64,000 nucleotides of DNA, taken from NCBI RefSeq assembly GCF_000473995.1, contig NC_022571.1, positions 3,069,416 through 3,133,415 on the forward strand, written 5' to 3'. This document shows positions 53,695-63,236 of the stretch, piece after piece (the stretch's first letter is position 1; the number at the start of each line of letters is the position of its first letter). Both the position numbers and the translations under genes were made by a program. Source of the stretch: Clostridium saccharobutylicum DSM 13864 (lineage in GTDB: Bacteria > Bacillota > Clostridia > Clostridiales > Clostridiaceae). Under the pieces are notes generated by a model, which was given only the letters and a program-made list of their open reading frames with translations, ran no database searches and was not told where the DNA came from.

Positions 53695-53820
53695 TTAGTC
53701 ACATAAAATAAAACAATAAACAAACTTTACCAATCATTTCAAAATTACTTAATAAAATTATTTACTGAGCATAAATCAGAATTGATAAAATATTAATTTA
53801 TTATTTTTTAATGTAACCTA
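53695..53820. repeat. TWA palindromic element, degenerate
   Basis: TTAGTCACATAAAATAAAACAA at the left and TTATTTTTTAATGTAACCTA at the right are recognisable family ends about 125 bases apart. The interior has diverged to plain AT-rich sequence. It lies upstream of the asparaginase gene. The remaining intergenic bases to 54022 show no gene. Confidence 0.45.
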
Positions 53821-54022
53821 GATAAATTGCTTATTGCACATTTCATTTACATATCAACATTTAATATTATTTCTGAAATTTCTATTATATTTTTTCTATA
53901 CTATGAATTATATCAGAAAAAACTATTATTATTTTAATTAATTTTTATATTTCTCACAATTTTAAGTTTTTTCATTATTATTTTATTTTTTTAATCTTAT
54001 ATTATATATTTTATGTTTAAAA

Positions 54023-54766
54023 TTAAATTAGTCCACCATCAGCTCGTATAATTTGTCCTGTAATATATGAGGAATCTTCACTACATAAAAATGTAGCTAT
54101 TTTACCTATTTCACTGCACAATCCAAATCTCCCCATTGGAATTTCTTCCTCTAAAGATTTTCTATCCTCATCTCTAAGAAATGAATTCATCTTTGTATCT
54201 ATTACACCTGGTGCAATTGCATTTACTCTTATATTTGAAGGTGCAAGTTCCTTTGCTAAAGATTTTGTAAATGAATTTATTCCACCTTTAGTAGTTGAAT
54301 ATAACACTTCACAAGATGCACCTACTTCTCCCCACATTGAAGATATATTTATTATATTACCACATTTTCTTGGAATCATATATTCAAGAGCATGTTTTGT
54401 TAGATACATAGCTCCTAATAAATTAGTATTGATTATCTTCTGAATCCCATCCTCTTCAGCTTCCATAAATAACCCCACACTACTTATTCCCGCATTGTTA
54501 ACCAAAATATCAATTTTTCCCATAGTCTTAATTATTTCTTCTACCATTAACTTTGACTTTTGAAATGAACCAATATCTTCTTTTAGTAATATTCCATATC
54601 CTTTTATTCTTTTTATTTCTTCTAAAGTTTCTTTTGCTCCTTCATCATCTTTTGAATAATTAATTACTACACTAGCTCCTTCTTTAGCAAATTCTATTGC
54701 TATAGCTCTTCCAATCCCCCTTGAAGCACCTGTCACTAATGCAACTTTTCCACCTAATTTGCCCAT
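54023..54766 (-). CDS. Short-chain dehydrogenase/reductase (FabG-like)
   Basis: A 247-residue Rossmann oxidoreductase: cofactor motif VTGASRGIGRAIA (about 11-23), NNAGISSVG (about 88), catalytic Ser in INISSMWGE (about 139) and YSTTKGG (Tyr about 152, Lys about 156), then IAPGVIDTKM. It ends with TGQIIRADGGL, typical of FabG-type 3-oxoacyl reductases. It stands alone, not in a fab cluster, so it may be a FabG paralogue or another ketone/alcohol dehydrogenase. Its ribosome binding site is weak (AAAGAAAG). Confidence 0.9.
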   Translation of the reverse strand: MGKLGGKVALVTGASRGIGRAIAIEFAKEGASVVINYSKDDEGAKETLEEIKRIKGYGILLKEDIGSFQKSKLMVEEIIKTMGKIDILVNNAGISSVGLFMEAEEDGIQKIINTNLLGAMYLTKHALEYMIPRKCGNIINISSMWGEVGASCEVLYSTTKGGINSFTKSLAKELAPSNIRVNAIAPGVIDTKMNSFLRDEDRKSLEEEIPMGRFGLCSEIGKIATFLCSEDSSYITGQIIRADGGLI

Positions 54767-54831
54767 ATGCTTTCTTTAGTGAAAATGTCAAATACATCTC
54801 ACTAAAATTTCACCCCTTTCATGTTTTCTTT

Positions 54832-54862
54832 TTAGGCACATAAAAATATTAAATGAGCCTCG
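54832..54862. repeat. TWA palindromic element, 31-bp minimal form
   Basis: TTAGGCACATAAAAATATTAA followed by ATGAGCCTCG: like the copy at 40985, only the two tips remain joined. It lies in the promoter region of the SDR gene. Confidence 0.6.
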
Positions 54863-54963
54863 ATGTACAAGGTTTATACAAAATATTTTTCTTATGGTAA
54901 TAATATAGTCCCACATTGGGATAATGTAATTTCCATTTGTCAAAAAATCAATTTAGCACATAC

Positions 54964-55896
54964 CTATAAAGTTTCTTCAAAAACCCTTTGTACATTTTTA
55001 TAGAATATTTTTTCTATATCATCTTCTGTAAAATTACTTTTCTTAAGTGCTTCATATAACTTATTAAATTCTGAAGCATTATTTATTTCTACATCATTAA
55101 TTATACCATCAAAGTCACTTCCTAAAGATAAAATATCAATTCCTCCAACATGTTTTATGTGTTTTATATGCTCAATAATTTCTTCTATAGATGATATAGG
55201 AGCTTTTCCTAAAAATTTCGAACAAAAATTTATTCCCATTACTCCGCCCTTATTAGCTAATAGCTTTATCATCTCATCACTTAAATTTCTAGGATGATTT
55301 GTTATAGCTCTAGCATTAGAATGTGATGCTATAAAAGGCTTTTTACACACTTTAATCAAATCATAAAATCCGCCATCTGATAAATGTGAAGCATCTGGAA
55401 TTATTCCTAAGTTTTCGCACTCATTAATCACTTCTATACCTTTATCTGTTAATCCTTCATTTTGATATTTAAATAAGTAATTGGGATATCCTAATTTGTT
55501 TTTATAATTCCACGTTATTGTTAGAATTCTAATTCCCATTCTATATACTTCTTTTAGTAATTCTATATTTCCTTTAATAACTTCTCCTTCTTCTATAGAT
55601 AAAAATGCCCCTATTTTATTGTTGTTTCTGCACCCATCCATTTCTTTAACATTTGTAACTATCTCAATATCATCTGAGTTCTTAGAAACTTCATTTACAA
55701 AGTTATTATATATTTTTAAAAATTCATCATATGGATTATCATTTAGTTCTTGGTCTACAAATATTGCAAACACTTGTGCTAAACTTTGCCCTTTTTTTAA
55801 TTTCTTAATATCAACACTGCATATACTTTCTTTTAAACTTAATTTTTCATAAAAAATTCTTCCTGCTGTATCACAATGTAAATCAATAAACTTCAT
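54964..55896 (-). CDS. Membrane-dipeptidase-type peptidase (family M19)
   Basis: A 310-residue amidohydrolase-fold dipeptidase. It has FIDLHCDTAG at the N-terminus (HxD zinc ligands, about 5-7), the bridging Glu in AFLSIEEGE (about 107), DASHLSDGGFYDLI (His about 170), ASHSNARAITNHPRNL (His about 195) and LGSDFDGI near 250. It cleaves dipeptides, often with D-residues, in the cytosol. GGAGG lies before ATG. Monocistronic; no terminator was assigned. Confidence 0.92.
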   Translation of the reverse strand: MKFIDLHCDTAGRIFYEKLSLKESICSVDIKKLKKGQSLAQVFAIFVDQELNDNPYDEFLKIYNNFVNEVSKNSDDIEIVTNVKEMDGCRNNNKIGAFLSIEEGEVIKGNIELLKEVYRMGIRILTITWNYKNKLGYPNYLFKYQNEGLTDKGIEVINECENLGIIPDASHLSDGGFYDLIKVCKKPFIASHSNARAITNHPRNLSDEMIKLLANKGGVMGINFCSKFLGKAPISSIEEIIEHIKHIKHVGGIDILSLGSDFDGIINDVEINNASEFNKLYEALKKSNFTEDDIEKIFYKNVQRVFEETL

Positions 55897-56033
55897 TTCA
55901 AATTTCCTCCTAAAGGCTTTAATAAATCATCTTGCAACATATAAACATCCAATTTAAGATTTAGATTTATAATTAAAATGTGTTTCCATATTAGAAATTC
56001 CATACATTTTTGTGAACCACACATTTGAAATTG

Positions 56034-56198
56034 AACTGTAAAAATTCTTAGTGCAAGGTTATACCATTTTTGCTTGTCCTAATTTTATATTAGAAACATG
56101 CAGAAATGGGTACAACCTTTCAGCGAAAATTTCATATCTCTGTATAGCACAAATGCATCGAATCTCAGATTTTCACCACATAATCCCAGATTACAGTT
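56034..56198. repeat. Structured inverted-repeat element
   Basis: Outer arms AACTGTA (56034) / TACAGTT (56192), and a strong inner inverted repeat AAGGTTATACCATTTTTGC (56055-56073) / GCAGAAATGGGTACAACCTT (56100-56119) with a third CTAAT/ATTAG stem in the loop. About 165 bases, GC-richer than flanks. It differs from the TWA family, and may belong with 14500-14628 or the repeats at 39728 and 58800. It occupies most of the dipeptidase-phosphoesterase gap. Confidence 0.55.
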
Positions 56199-56223
56199 TG
56201 AATATCTATACTTATTAATATTT

Positions 56224-57150
56224 TTATTTTGCATAATATAAATATTGATTTATTTTTTCAGGTCCTCCCATAGTTATTCTTTTAATATATAAACTATTTT
56301 CATCATCTACTTCTACCTTCCACTTAATTAATGATATTTCTCCTTTTGTTATTTCAATGCAAGATATTGCTGAAGGAAATACACAACAGCCATCATTAAA
56401 GTAGAGCCCCTTCCCAACTTCAGGAAATATATCATTATGTGTATGTCCACAAATAATCATTTTCTTTGCTTTTTGGGATATCTCCTGAAGAATATCGTCA
56501 ATTTTGCTTCCTTTATCATAATTATTTGCTGGGCTCGTTGGTGCCTTAAATCCTGCAATGCCTTCTAAGAATCTCCATACATATCTAACCAAAAATCTGC
56601 TAACTCTCCATAACTCACAATTTATAAAATCAACTTGATGTCCATGAAACGCCAATATATCCTTATTTAGTGGTGTGTATCTAAGTACAGCTCCTTCATA
56701 AAACTTCACATTTTGATAAAGATTCAACATTTCGTATCCAAATTTATAGCCAATCTTATTAAATATTTTTTGTTGTTTTTTTATAAATTCAGGATTAGAT
56801 TTTACTATATCATGATTCCCATAGATCAAATATAATCTGTTATTTTGATCAAACTTATTTAATATGTTAAAAACTTCGCTATAAGTATATGCTATATCCA
56901 AACAATTTTTATTTTTCCATAGCTCATCTCCATCACCTAGTTCAATTAAAGTATAATCATTTTCGTAATAAAAACAAAGTGCGGCTTTATAAATATTTTC
57001 ATTTACTCTTAAAGAATCCGCATATCCTCCATCACCTCTATGAACATCACTAATAAAAACTAGTCTAGAGTCATTATCAAATTCAATAACTTGGCCTGTT
57101 TTTTGTATTTTATCAATACAACTTTTTCCCCTTTTGCAATTTATCCTCAT
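56224..57150 (-). CDS. Metallophosphoesterase (calcineurin-like)
   Basis: A 308-residue phosphoesterase with the dinuclear metal motifs in order: FISDVHRGDGG (about 32), LIELGDGDELWKN (GDxxE variant, about 70), YLIYGNHDIV (GNHD, about 100), LAFHGHQVDF (GHxxD-like, about 170) and ICGHTHNDIFPEV (GHTH, about 235). The set resembles UDP-2,3-diacylglucosamine hydrolase-type and related serine/threonine phosphatase-like proteins of Firmicutes, which lack lipid A, so the substrate is unknown. Cytosolic. It stands alone on its transcript, upstream of which lies the glyA terminator. Confidence 0.88.
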   Translation of the reverse strand: MRINCKRGKSCIDKIQKTGQVIEFDNDSRLVFISDVHRGDGGYADSLRVNENIYKAALCFYYENDYTLIELGDGDELWKNKNCLDIAYTYSEVFNILNKFDQNNRLYLIYGNHDIVKSNPEFIKKQQKIFNKIGYKFGYEMLNLYQNVKFYEGAVLRYTPLNKDILAFHGHQVDFINCELWRVSRFLVRYVWRFLEGIAGFKAPTSPANNYDKGSKIDDILQEISQKAKKMIICGHTHNDIFPEVGKGLYFNDGCCVFPSAISCIEITKGEISLIKWKVEVDDENSLYIKRITMGGPEKINQYLYYAK

Positions 57151-57243
57151 ACAATACCTTTCAAATTAAATTATTTCTCTTATTATATGAAAATATTTCT
57201 TTAAATGATAACTTTAAAAAACAATATAGTATTTTAAATAAAA

Positions 57244-57300
57244 TTTAAGGGACAACAGATTCATTTGTTTAAAAACAACTTTATCTGATGTCCCTTAAAA
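57244..57300 (-). terminator. Terminator of glyA
   Basis: On the - strand TTTTAAGGGACATCAGA and TCTGTTGTCCCTTAAA form a stem (one mismatch) around an AT-rich loop, about 50 bases after the glyA stop. Confidence 0.85.
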
Positions 57301-57346
57301 TTTAATATTTCAAAAAATAAATTTATAAAATATTAATAATCTATAT

Positions 57347-58582
57347 TTATTTATATAATGGATGTTTATCACATAAAGCTTCTACTCTAACTTTAAGTTG
57401 TGACAAGTCTCCTTCTCTATTTGAAATTGCTTCATCTATAATAGCTGCAATTTCAGCCATATCTTCTTTAACAAACCCTCTTGTTGTTATTGCTGCTGTA
57501 CCTATTCTGATTCCAGAAGTTACAAATGGGCTTCTTGTTTCATTTGGTACTGTATTCTTATTTGCAGTGATTCCAACTGAGTCTAATAATTGTTCTGCTT
57601 CTTTTCCTGTTATATCTTTATTATTTAAATCAACTAAGAATACATGATTGTCTGTTCCACCTGAAACAATTTTAAATCCTTTTGAAATCAATTGAGCTGC
57701 AAGTTCTTTACAATTTTCAACTACATTAGTTGCATATGTCTTAAAACTTGGATCTAAAGCTTCTTTAAAACATACAGCTTTAGCCGCTATAATATGTTCT
57801 AATGGACCACCTTGTATTCCAGGGAATATGTTTTTGTTTAGATCCTTAGCATATTTCTCCTTACAAAGTATTAATCCACCTCTTGGACCTCTTAAAGTCT
57901 TATGAGTTGTTGTTGTCACAAAGTCACAGTATGGTACTGGTGATGGATGCACACCTGCAGCAACTAATCCTGCAATATGAGCCATATCTACCATAAGTAA
58001 TGCATTAACTTCATCTGCTATTTCTCTAAATTTAGCAAAATCAATAGTTCTTGCATATGCACTAGCACCTGCTACTATAAGCTTTGGTTTACATTCTAAC
58101 GCGATTTTTCTTACATTTTCATAATCAATCATTTCAGTTTCTTTATCTACTCCATAAGAAACGAAGTTGAATAATTTTCCTGAAAAGTTAACTGGTGAAC
58201 CATGAGTTAAATGCCCACCATGGCTTAAATCCATACCAAGTACAGTATCTCCTGGTTCTAATACTGTAAAGTATACAGCCATATTAGCTTGTGAACCTGA
58301 ATGAGGTTGAACATTTGCATGTTCTGCTCCAAATAATTGTTTAGCTCTATCAATTGCAATTTGTTCTATTTTATCAACTACATGACAGCCTCCATAATAT
58401 CTTTTACCTGGATATCCTTCAGCATATTTATTAGTTAAATATGAACCCATAGCTTCCATAACTGCTGGACTAACAATATTCTCTGAAGCTATTAATTCAA
58501 TTCCCTTTTGTTGTCTTTTTAATTCTTCTTCGATTAAATCATAAATTTCTTTATCTTCTCTTTGTATGTTTTCAAAATTCAT
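57347..58582 (-). CDS. glyA: Serine hydroxymethyltransferase
   Basis: A 411-residue PLP enzyme interconverting serine and glycine with tetrahydrofolate. It has [14 protein letters not shown] (about 28), [14 protein letters not shown] (about 51), [11 protein letters not shown] (about 93), the PLP Lys in [13 protein letters not shown] (about 224) and [13 protein letters not shown] near the C-terminus. The frame opens at 58615, but GGGGTGAT lies before the ATG at 58582, which matches the usual family start. It supplies C1 units, linking to folC in the window. Monocistronic with a terminator. Confidence 0.97.
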   Translation of the reverse strand: MNFENIQREDKEIYDLIEEELKRQQKGIELIASENIVSPAVMEAMGSYLTNKYAEGYPGKRYYGGCHVVDKIEQIAIDRAKQLFGAEHANVQPHSGSQANMAVYFTVLEPGDTVLGMDLSHGGHLTHGSPVNFSGKLFNFVSYGVDKETEMIDYENVRKIALECKPKLIVAGASAYARTIDFAKFREIADEVNALLMVDMAHIAGLVAAGVHPSPVPYCDFVTTTTHKTLRGPRGGLILCKEKYAKDLNKNIFPGIQGGPLEHIIAAKAVCFKEALDPSFKTYATNVVENCKELAAQLISKGFKIVSGGTDNHVFLVDLNNKDITGKEAEQLLDSVGITANKNTVPNETRSPFVTSGIRIGTAAITTRGFVKEDMAEIAAIIDEAISNREGDLSQLKVRVEALCDKHPLYK

Positions 58583-58994
58583 TCTTTTATCACCCCAATT
58601 GTATTTTATATTCAAATTATAGTGTTTCTTACTATATTTATCAACTATTTTTTGTTATTTTATTATAAATAATACTATTTTTTAATCTTCTTTTAATATA
58701 TAAACGTAGAAATGAGATAAATAATTAATGAAATATTCATAATATAGTCGCATGAAAAAAATAATAAACTAAAAATACGATGTATATTTTATGTGAATCA
58801 CTTATTCAGCAAACGTATGCGAGAATAGGTGTAACTTTTGCTATTAAAAATCCATAATCAACTTAATATAGCAATCGAGAAAAGGAATACAGCTTCTTTC
58901 GGTAAATTATCACTTAACTTTAAGTTTAAAATTGTTTATTCAAATTACTTAATATTATTAAATTTCATCCCTATAACTACGACATAATTTGTGC
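58583..58994. other. Divergent intergenic region with repeats
   Basis: The gap between glyA and the threonine exporter genes holds a single TWA-family end (GTCGCATGAAAAAAATAATAAA at about 58747-58770) and a second-type structured repeat at 58800-58930 related to that at 39728-39870. No open frame and no riboswitch (glycine or T-box) is recognisable. Confidence 0.5.
58800..58930. repeat. Second-type structured repeat (copy B)
   Basis: The segment 58828-58910 matches 39788-39870 over about 80 bases (for example TTTTGCTATTAAAAATCCA, then GAAAAGGAATACAGCTTCTT and GGTAAATTATC). Its 5' part differs. The family is not the TWA one: ends and core are unrelated. Confidence 0.55.
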
Positions 58995-59000
58995 TATAAT
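58995..59000 (+). promoter_or_regulatory. Extended -10 promoter of the exporter genes
   Basis: GTGCTATAAT carries the TGn extension and lies about 42 bases before the ATG at 59042. The same TGCTATAAT occurs before the DUF4364 gene. Confidence 0.5.
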
Positions 59001-59041
59001 TCATGTGAATAAAAAAGATTAATGTGAGGGAAAAAATAATT

Positions 59042-59812
59042 ATGGACTTAAATGAATTGCTAAAGGTTTCCACTCTTGCTGGTAAAATCATGCTTGAAAG
59101 TGGTGCAGAAACTTATAGAGTTGAGGAAACAATCGTAAGAATATGTACTTCTTTTGGTGCTGATAGTGCTGATAGTTTTGTAATTCCTACTGGAATAATC
59201 GTTACAGCTACATATAATAATGAAGTGTCTACACTTGTCCGACGAATTACCAACAGAGGAGTAAATTTAAATAAAATTGATAAAGTCAATGATTTATCTC
59301 GAAAGCTTCAATGCAAAACAATAGAAATTTCTGATTTTAATTTAGAACTTCTTAAAATATCTAATAGTAGTAGATATTCTTCTTTAGTTACTTTAATTTC
59401 TTCTGCTATTACTGCTGGTTGTTTTTCTATAATGTTTGGTGGAAATTTAAAGGATTTTTTTACTGCTACATTAATTGGTGGTTGTATTAAAATATTAGTT
59501 ACAATATGCCAAAAGCTAGATATAAACGAATTTTTTATTAATTCATTAGGCGGTGGTCTATGTGCTTTATTAGCTGTACTATTTGTAAAATTGAATCTAT
59601 GTACAAACTTAGATAAGGCAATTATAGGTTCCATAATGTTATTAGTACCAGGACTTGCAATAACAAATGCAATTCGAGATACTATTGCCGGTGATTTTCT
59701 ATCTGGTATAATTAAGGCCGCTGAAGCTGTACTTGTGGCTATTTCAATTGCAGTTGGAACTGGTGCTGTATTAAGTTTCTTTATGAACTTGTTAGGCAAA
59801 ATTATTAAATAA
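59042..59812 (+). CDS. Threonine/serine exporter, ThrE N-terminal part (DUF1212)
   Basis: A protein of about 256 residues. The cytosolic N-terminal part has LAGKIMLESGAETYRVEETIVRIC and the DUF1212 pattern, with FVIPTGIIVTATYNN. Five membrane helices follow (about 118-255), including LVPGLAITNAIRDTIAGDFLSG. It matches the larger half (YjjP-like) of split ThrE exporters, and its partner gene follows. A GTG at 59024 overlaps the GAGGG site, so the ATG at 59042 is the start. Export of Thr/Ser (or other small acids) is family knowledge; the substrate is not shown here. Confidence 0.9.
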   Translation: MDLNELLKVSTLAGKIMLESGAETYRVEETIVRICTSFGADSADSFVIPTGIIVTATYNNEVSTLVRRITNRGVNLNKIDKVNDLSRKLQCKTIEISDFNLELLKISNSSRYSSLVTLISSAITAGCFSIMFGGNLKDFFTATLIGGCIKILVTICQKLDINEFFINSLGGGLCALLAVLFVKLNLCTNLDKAIIGSIMLLVPGLAITNAIRDTIAGDFLSGIIKAAEAVLVAISIAVGTGAVLSFFMNLLGKIIK

Positions 59813-59881
59813 TTGTCTTAAAATAATTTTAACACTATGCAACTAAAAAGAGAGACAACTATTTTTGGAGGGTTATAATAA

Positions 59882-60331
59882 ATGATTGAACAAATTTTCG
59901 TAGCGTTAATCTCATCTTTGGGATTTGGAATTATTTTTAATATAAAAGGAAAAAATCTAATCTTTGCAGCTTTGGGCGGAGGCTTAAGTTGGTTTTGTTA
60001 TCTAACTTTTATACAAAATGGTATTAGTGTTGTTTTATCAATGTTTATATCATCTTTAATATTTAGTACATATTCAGAAATTTGTGCAAGATATTTAAAA
60101 ACTCCAGTTACTACAATTGTAGTTTGTGCTTTAATTCCTTTGGTTCCTGGAGCAGGAATGTATTATACCATGTATGAAACTATAACTGGAAATGTAAATG
60201 GTGCTGTATCTCTTGGACTGACAACAATAGCAAGTGCTGGTGCTTTAGCTCTTGGCGTAATATTTGTATCTACAATAACAAGACAGGTTACAAATCTGAA
60301 AAAAGTTAAAGAAAAATTATTTGAAAAATAA
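59882..60331 (+). CDS. Threonine/serine exporter, small subunit (DUF3815, YjjB-like)
   Basis: A 149-residue membrane protein with four to five helices: GFGIIFNIKGKNLIFAALGGG, VVLSMFISSLIFSTYSEICA, PVTTIVVCALIPLVPGAGMYYTMYE and SLGLTTIASAGALALGVIFV (split here into shorter blocks). The VPGAGMYYTMYE motif mirrors LVPGLAITNAIRD in the larger subunit. The gene lies 69 bases downstream with its own GGAGG site, so the pair is likely cotranscribed. The two polypeptides correspond to the halves of fused ThrE. Confidence 0.9.
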   Translation: MIEQIFVALISSLGFGIIFNIKGKNLIFAALGGGLSWFCYLTFIQNGISVVLSMFISSLIFSTYSEICARYLKTPVTTIVVCALIPLVPGAGMYYTMYETITGNVNGAVSLGLTTIASAGALALGVIFVSTITRQVTNLKKVKEKLFEK

Positions 60332-60381
60332 TTTTTTTATACTTTCCTTAATATTTAAAAAACTTATATTTGTGTAAAGAA

Positions 60382-60419
60382 AAAATGCCTAAATTCAATA
60401 AATTGAATTTAGGCATTTT
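60382..60419. terminator. Bidirectional terminator after the exporter genes
   Basis: AAAATGCCTAAATTCAAT and ATTGAATTTAGGCATTTT form a perfect 18-bp stem with a tiny loop, between convergent genes. Confidence 0.92.
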
Positions 60420-60512
60420 GAGCTTTAATAATATCTTTAACTGAAGTTGAATATAAAAATATATACATATTTCCGCAACTTATAATATTACTTACTTATT
60501 TATAAAATTTTA

Positions 60513-61172
60513 TTATAGTCCAAGTCTTCTTTCAAGTTCCAAAATTCCATCTTCAACTTCTTCTATAGGTAAATTTCCTTCTTTTAATTCATCAATTTCT
60601 CTTTGCTTAAGTCTATTATAAAATTTCATTCCCTCTAAAATTATACTTCCATCATTATTTGTTTTTCTAAGCATATAAAATATAGTATCTTCTGCTTTAT
60701 CTAATTTATTTGCCATTTCATAAAGCCTTAATATTTTTCTATCTAAATCTAATGAAAGCTCATAATTACTTAATTCATTAGCTGCCTCTACAGCATCTTC
60801 TAGATACTTAGCGTTAATATCGTCATCGTCTATATATGCCTTATAAAATCCCTCTAAGGATTTCTCATAATAAGAAACTTTTGCATTATCATTATTTTCT
60901 CTACTAGCAATAATTCCTTCAAGATTCATAAGACATGCAAAAGCAATAAATTTTTCACTATTATATTGAACGTCTTTACAAAGCAGCTCTTCTATACTCT
61001 TAAATGAAAAAACATCTATTGTCTTAATGTCAAGTCCAATCAATGATTTAAGTTCTTTATTAACTCTTTCTTTAGCTTTATCTATATCTCCATTTGCTAT
61101 ATTTTTATCTACATCATCTCTTACTAATTGTAAAGTATTTTCTACTTCTTTCATATAATCATTTTTTAACAT
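60513..61172 (-). CDS. DUF6483-like helical protein
   Basis: A protein of about 219 residues, all-helical and acidic, without membrane segments. TPR-like helices recur (for example LEGIIASRENNDNAKVSYYE, EAANELSNYELSLDLDRKIL and KLDKAEDTIFYMLRKTN), and the end ELERRLGL is characteristic. It fits the DUF6483 family of clostridia as far as memory allows. Two ATGs lie close to GAGGTG; the second (61172, MLKNDYM) is better spaced. Function unknown. Confidence 0.65.
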   Translation of the reverse strand: MLKNDYMKEVENTLQLVRDDVDKNIANGDIDKAKERVNKELKSLIGLDIKTIDVFSFKSIEELLCKDVQYNSEKFIAFACLMNLEGIIASRENNDNAKVSYYEKSLEGFYKAYIDDDDINAKYLEDAVEAANELSNYELSLDLDRKILRLYEMANKLDKAEDTIFYMLRKTNNDGSIILEGMKFYNRLKQREIDELKEGNLPIEEVEDGILELERRLGL

Positions 61173-61200
61173 TGTCATACACCTCGTAATATTAATTCAA

Positions 61201-61273
61201 TAAAGTACATTAAACAAAATAACAAATCGAAATATGTTGGCATATTTACTTGTTATTTTTTTAATGTGCCTAA
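61201..61273. repeat. TWA palindromic element, short form
   Basis: 73 bases bounded by TAA (61201-61203 and 61271-61273). AGTACATTAAACAAAATAACA mirrors TTGTTATTTTTTTAATGTGCC. It lies upstream of the DUF6483 gene and downstream of the 97-residue gene. Confidence 0.8.
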
Positions 61274-61329
61274 ATATAATTCATAAATATATTTCTATCT
61301 AATCAATAATAAATACATATTTTATCCTG

Positions 61330-61623
61330 TTATCCAACTACTTTGTAATACTTGTTTATCAAAAAAATTATTTCCTCATGACAGCGATTCAATTCATTTA
61401 ATTCTCCACTTTTTATTATCATGACTTCCTCTGCTATTTCTGTCATTTTCTCTATAAAATTTTGATATTCGCATTGATTTAAATTTTCAATTTTTTCATT
61501 TATTGGTCTTGGAATATTTATTTCTTGATCTTCATATAATCCATATAATTCTTTAAATTCTAGGTTATCAACTATTGCCATTACTATAGTTATCATCTCA
61601 TCCATGGTAAATATATCTTTCAT
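61330..61623 (-). CDS. Hypothetical protein (97 aa)
   Basis: An acidic, helical, soluble 97-residue protein (DEMITIVMAIVDNLEFKELY, then FIEKMTEIAEEVMIIKSG, and CHEEIIFLINKYY). AAGGAG precedes ATG at good distance. No family is recognised. It lies upstream of the DUF6483 gene on the same strand with a short repeat between, so the two may form a unit. Function not proposed. Confidence 0.65.
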   Translation of the reverse strand: MKDIFTMDEMITIVMAIVDNLEFKELYGLYEDQEINIPRPINEKIENLNQCEYQNFIEKMTEIAEEVMIIKSGELNELNRCHEEIIFLINKYYKVVG

Positions 61624-61802
61624 ATAAACTCCTTATGTATTTATATTATTTTCTCTGTTCGTTTTAATAAATAATAAACATTATTTTTATTTTATATCTC
61701 TATTTCAACATATGCAACCAATTTTATAATATAGCGATATGTTCGTAATTAAACATGATATAATAATCTCTTATGTTTTATTTATGAATTTACTTTTTAT
61801 AA

Positions 61803-61966
61803 TTAGGCATATGAAAGAAAATAACAAGTCTAATCTGTCCTGAATATTTTCAATCAGGCACGGAGGCAGATTGGTCTCATAGCGGGTCTATTAGTCCAAT
61901 CTACCTATGAATAATAGTGAAAAATATGCTACCAGATGGACTTGTTATTTTTTTGAGTGTGCATTA
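61803..61966. repeat. TWA palindromic element, full length; codes the permease C-terminus
   Basis: 164 bases bounded by TTA (61803-61805 and 61964-61966). GGCATATGAAAGAAAATAACA mirrors TTGTTATTTTTTTGAGTGTGC. The core CATAGCGGGTCTATTAG is nearly identical to the copy at 18268. The last codons and stop of the APC permease (61945 onward) lie inside its right end. Confidence 0.88.
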
Positions 61967-63156
61967 TATAATGATAATATGAAAACTATAATTAAAAGTA
62001 TTTGACTCCAAATATCCGCTCTTAAAATAAGTAATAAAAATGATATAACAAGTATGGCAATTGATATTCTAAATTTAATACTTTTTAATAATTTAAAACC
62101 TGCGCATAATCCTATAATTGCATTCGCTAAAAAGAATACATTTGCACATGACACCAGACTACCAATAGTTAAAATATTTAAACTAACTAAAATTAACATA
62201 AAGCAGTGTATACTAGCTAAAGTAAAAATTGCATTAACTGGGCTTTCATACTTATTTGTTTTTGATAAATATAATGGTAACTTATTATTTTCTGATCGTT
62301 TTGCACTCATTCTTGTTACCCCTCCAACTATCATAAGATAAGTTGATACACAAAGTCCACATGCCATAACTGTAATTAGTGGTATAGCAAATGAACCGAA
62401 TAAAGGAGTCATTATTGAAATAATGTCATATGTATTTCCCCTAAAGCTTTGTAACGAAAGTGCAACCATAATATAAAGACCAATAATCACTATAAGACTT
62501 ATTGTCATTGCTTTCATAAGTGTTTTCTTAGGATTTTTAATATTTTCAATATAATTTCCAACAACTTCCCATCCAACAATTGCCCAGAATAAAAGCAAAA
62601 GCGTTTGTCCAAATTCAGAGAATGAAAAAGGAGTTTTAGATAAATGAAAATCGGATGAGAATATTAACGTATATGCACTCCCAAATAAAAGTATAAGTGC
62701 TGTCAATCCTGTAAATACCAAATTAAACTTTCCTATAGATTTAACTCCTCTTGTAAGTAAAATTGTACAAAAAATAATAAATCCAAAAACAATCCATTCA
62801 ACTTCAACATTTTTAAAAAAGTTTATATTCTTTAAAAATGTTGAAGCAGTAAGCAAAACGGCTATAGGTCCAAAACAAACAGCAGTTGTAAGAAAATTTG
62901 AGCAAAGATCTCTAAAGAAAAGTCCCAGTGTATTGCCAACTGCAATTGCCACACCTTCATTTCCTGGGCTTTCTAAACTTAAAAATGTAAATACATAAGC
63001 AAATACAATACCTAAAATCATTATAATAATCCATGCAAATATTGCCCACTCTCCAATGTTGTTATAAGCTATTGGCGGTAACAAAACAATACCTGATCCA
63101 AGAATAGGTCCAATTATAAGACCACAAAGAGTTATAAGTCCTATGTTTTTATTCAT
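61945..63156 (-). CDS. APC superfamily amino acid permease
   Basis: A 403-residue protein with about 12 membrane helices. The N-terminus carries GLIIGPILGSGIVLLPPIAY, the helix 1 GxG-type motif of amino acid/polyamine permeases, and later LLLLFWAIVGWEVVGNYIE (helix 6) and MSAKRSENNKLPLYLSKTN. The substrate is not readable. The last residues NAHSKK and the stop lie within a palindromic repeat, so the native C-terminus was replaced when the element inserted, unless the target already ended there. AAGGAG precedes ATG. Confidence 0.9.
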   Translation of the reverse strand: MNKNIGLITLCGLIIGPILGSGIVLLPPIAYNNIGEWAIFAWIIIMILGIVFAYVFTFLSLESPGNEGVAIAVGNTLGLFFRDLCSNFLTTAVCFGPIAVLLTASTFLKNINFFKNVEVEWIVFGFIIFCTILLTRGVKSIGKFNLVFTGLTALILLFGSAYTLIFSSDFHLSKTPFSFSEFGQTLLLLFWAIVGWEVVGNYIENIKNPKKTLMKAMTISLIVIIGLYIMVALSLQSFRGNTYDIISIMTPLFGSFAIPLITVMACGLCVSTYLMIVGGVTRMSAKRSENNKLPLYLSKTNKYESPVNAIFTLASIHCFMLILVSLNILTIGSLVSCANVFFLANAIIGLCAGFKLLKSIKFRISIAILVISFLLLILRADIWSQILLIIVFILSLYNAHSKK

Positions 63157-63236
63157 AATTGTCTCCTTATTGTGTTTTTAGCTATATATGCATATTATAG
63201 TAACATTTATATCGATACTTGTAAAATTCAAACTAT

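Noticed and set aside
58583..59041. Glycine riboswitch or T-box in the glyA/exporter gap
   Set aside because: No conserved riboswitch core is present; the structure seen is a repeat shared with 39728-39870.
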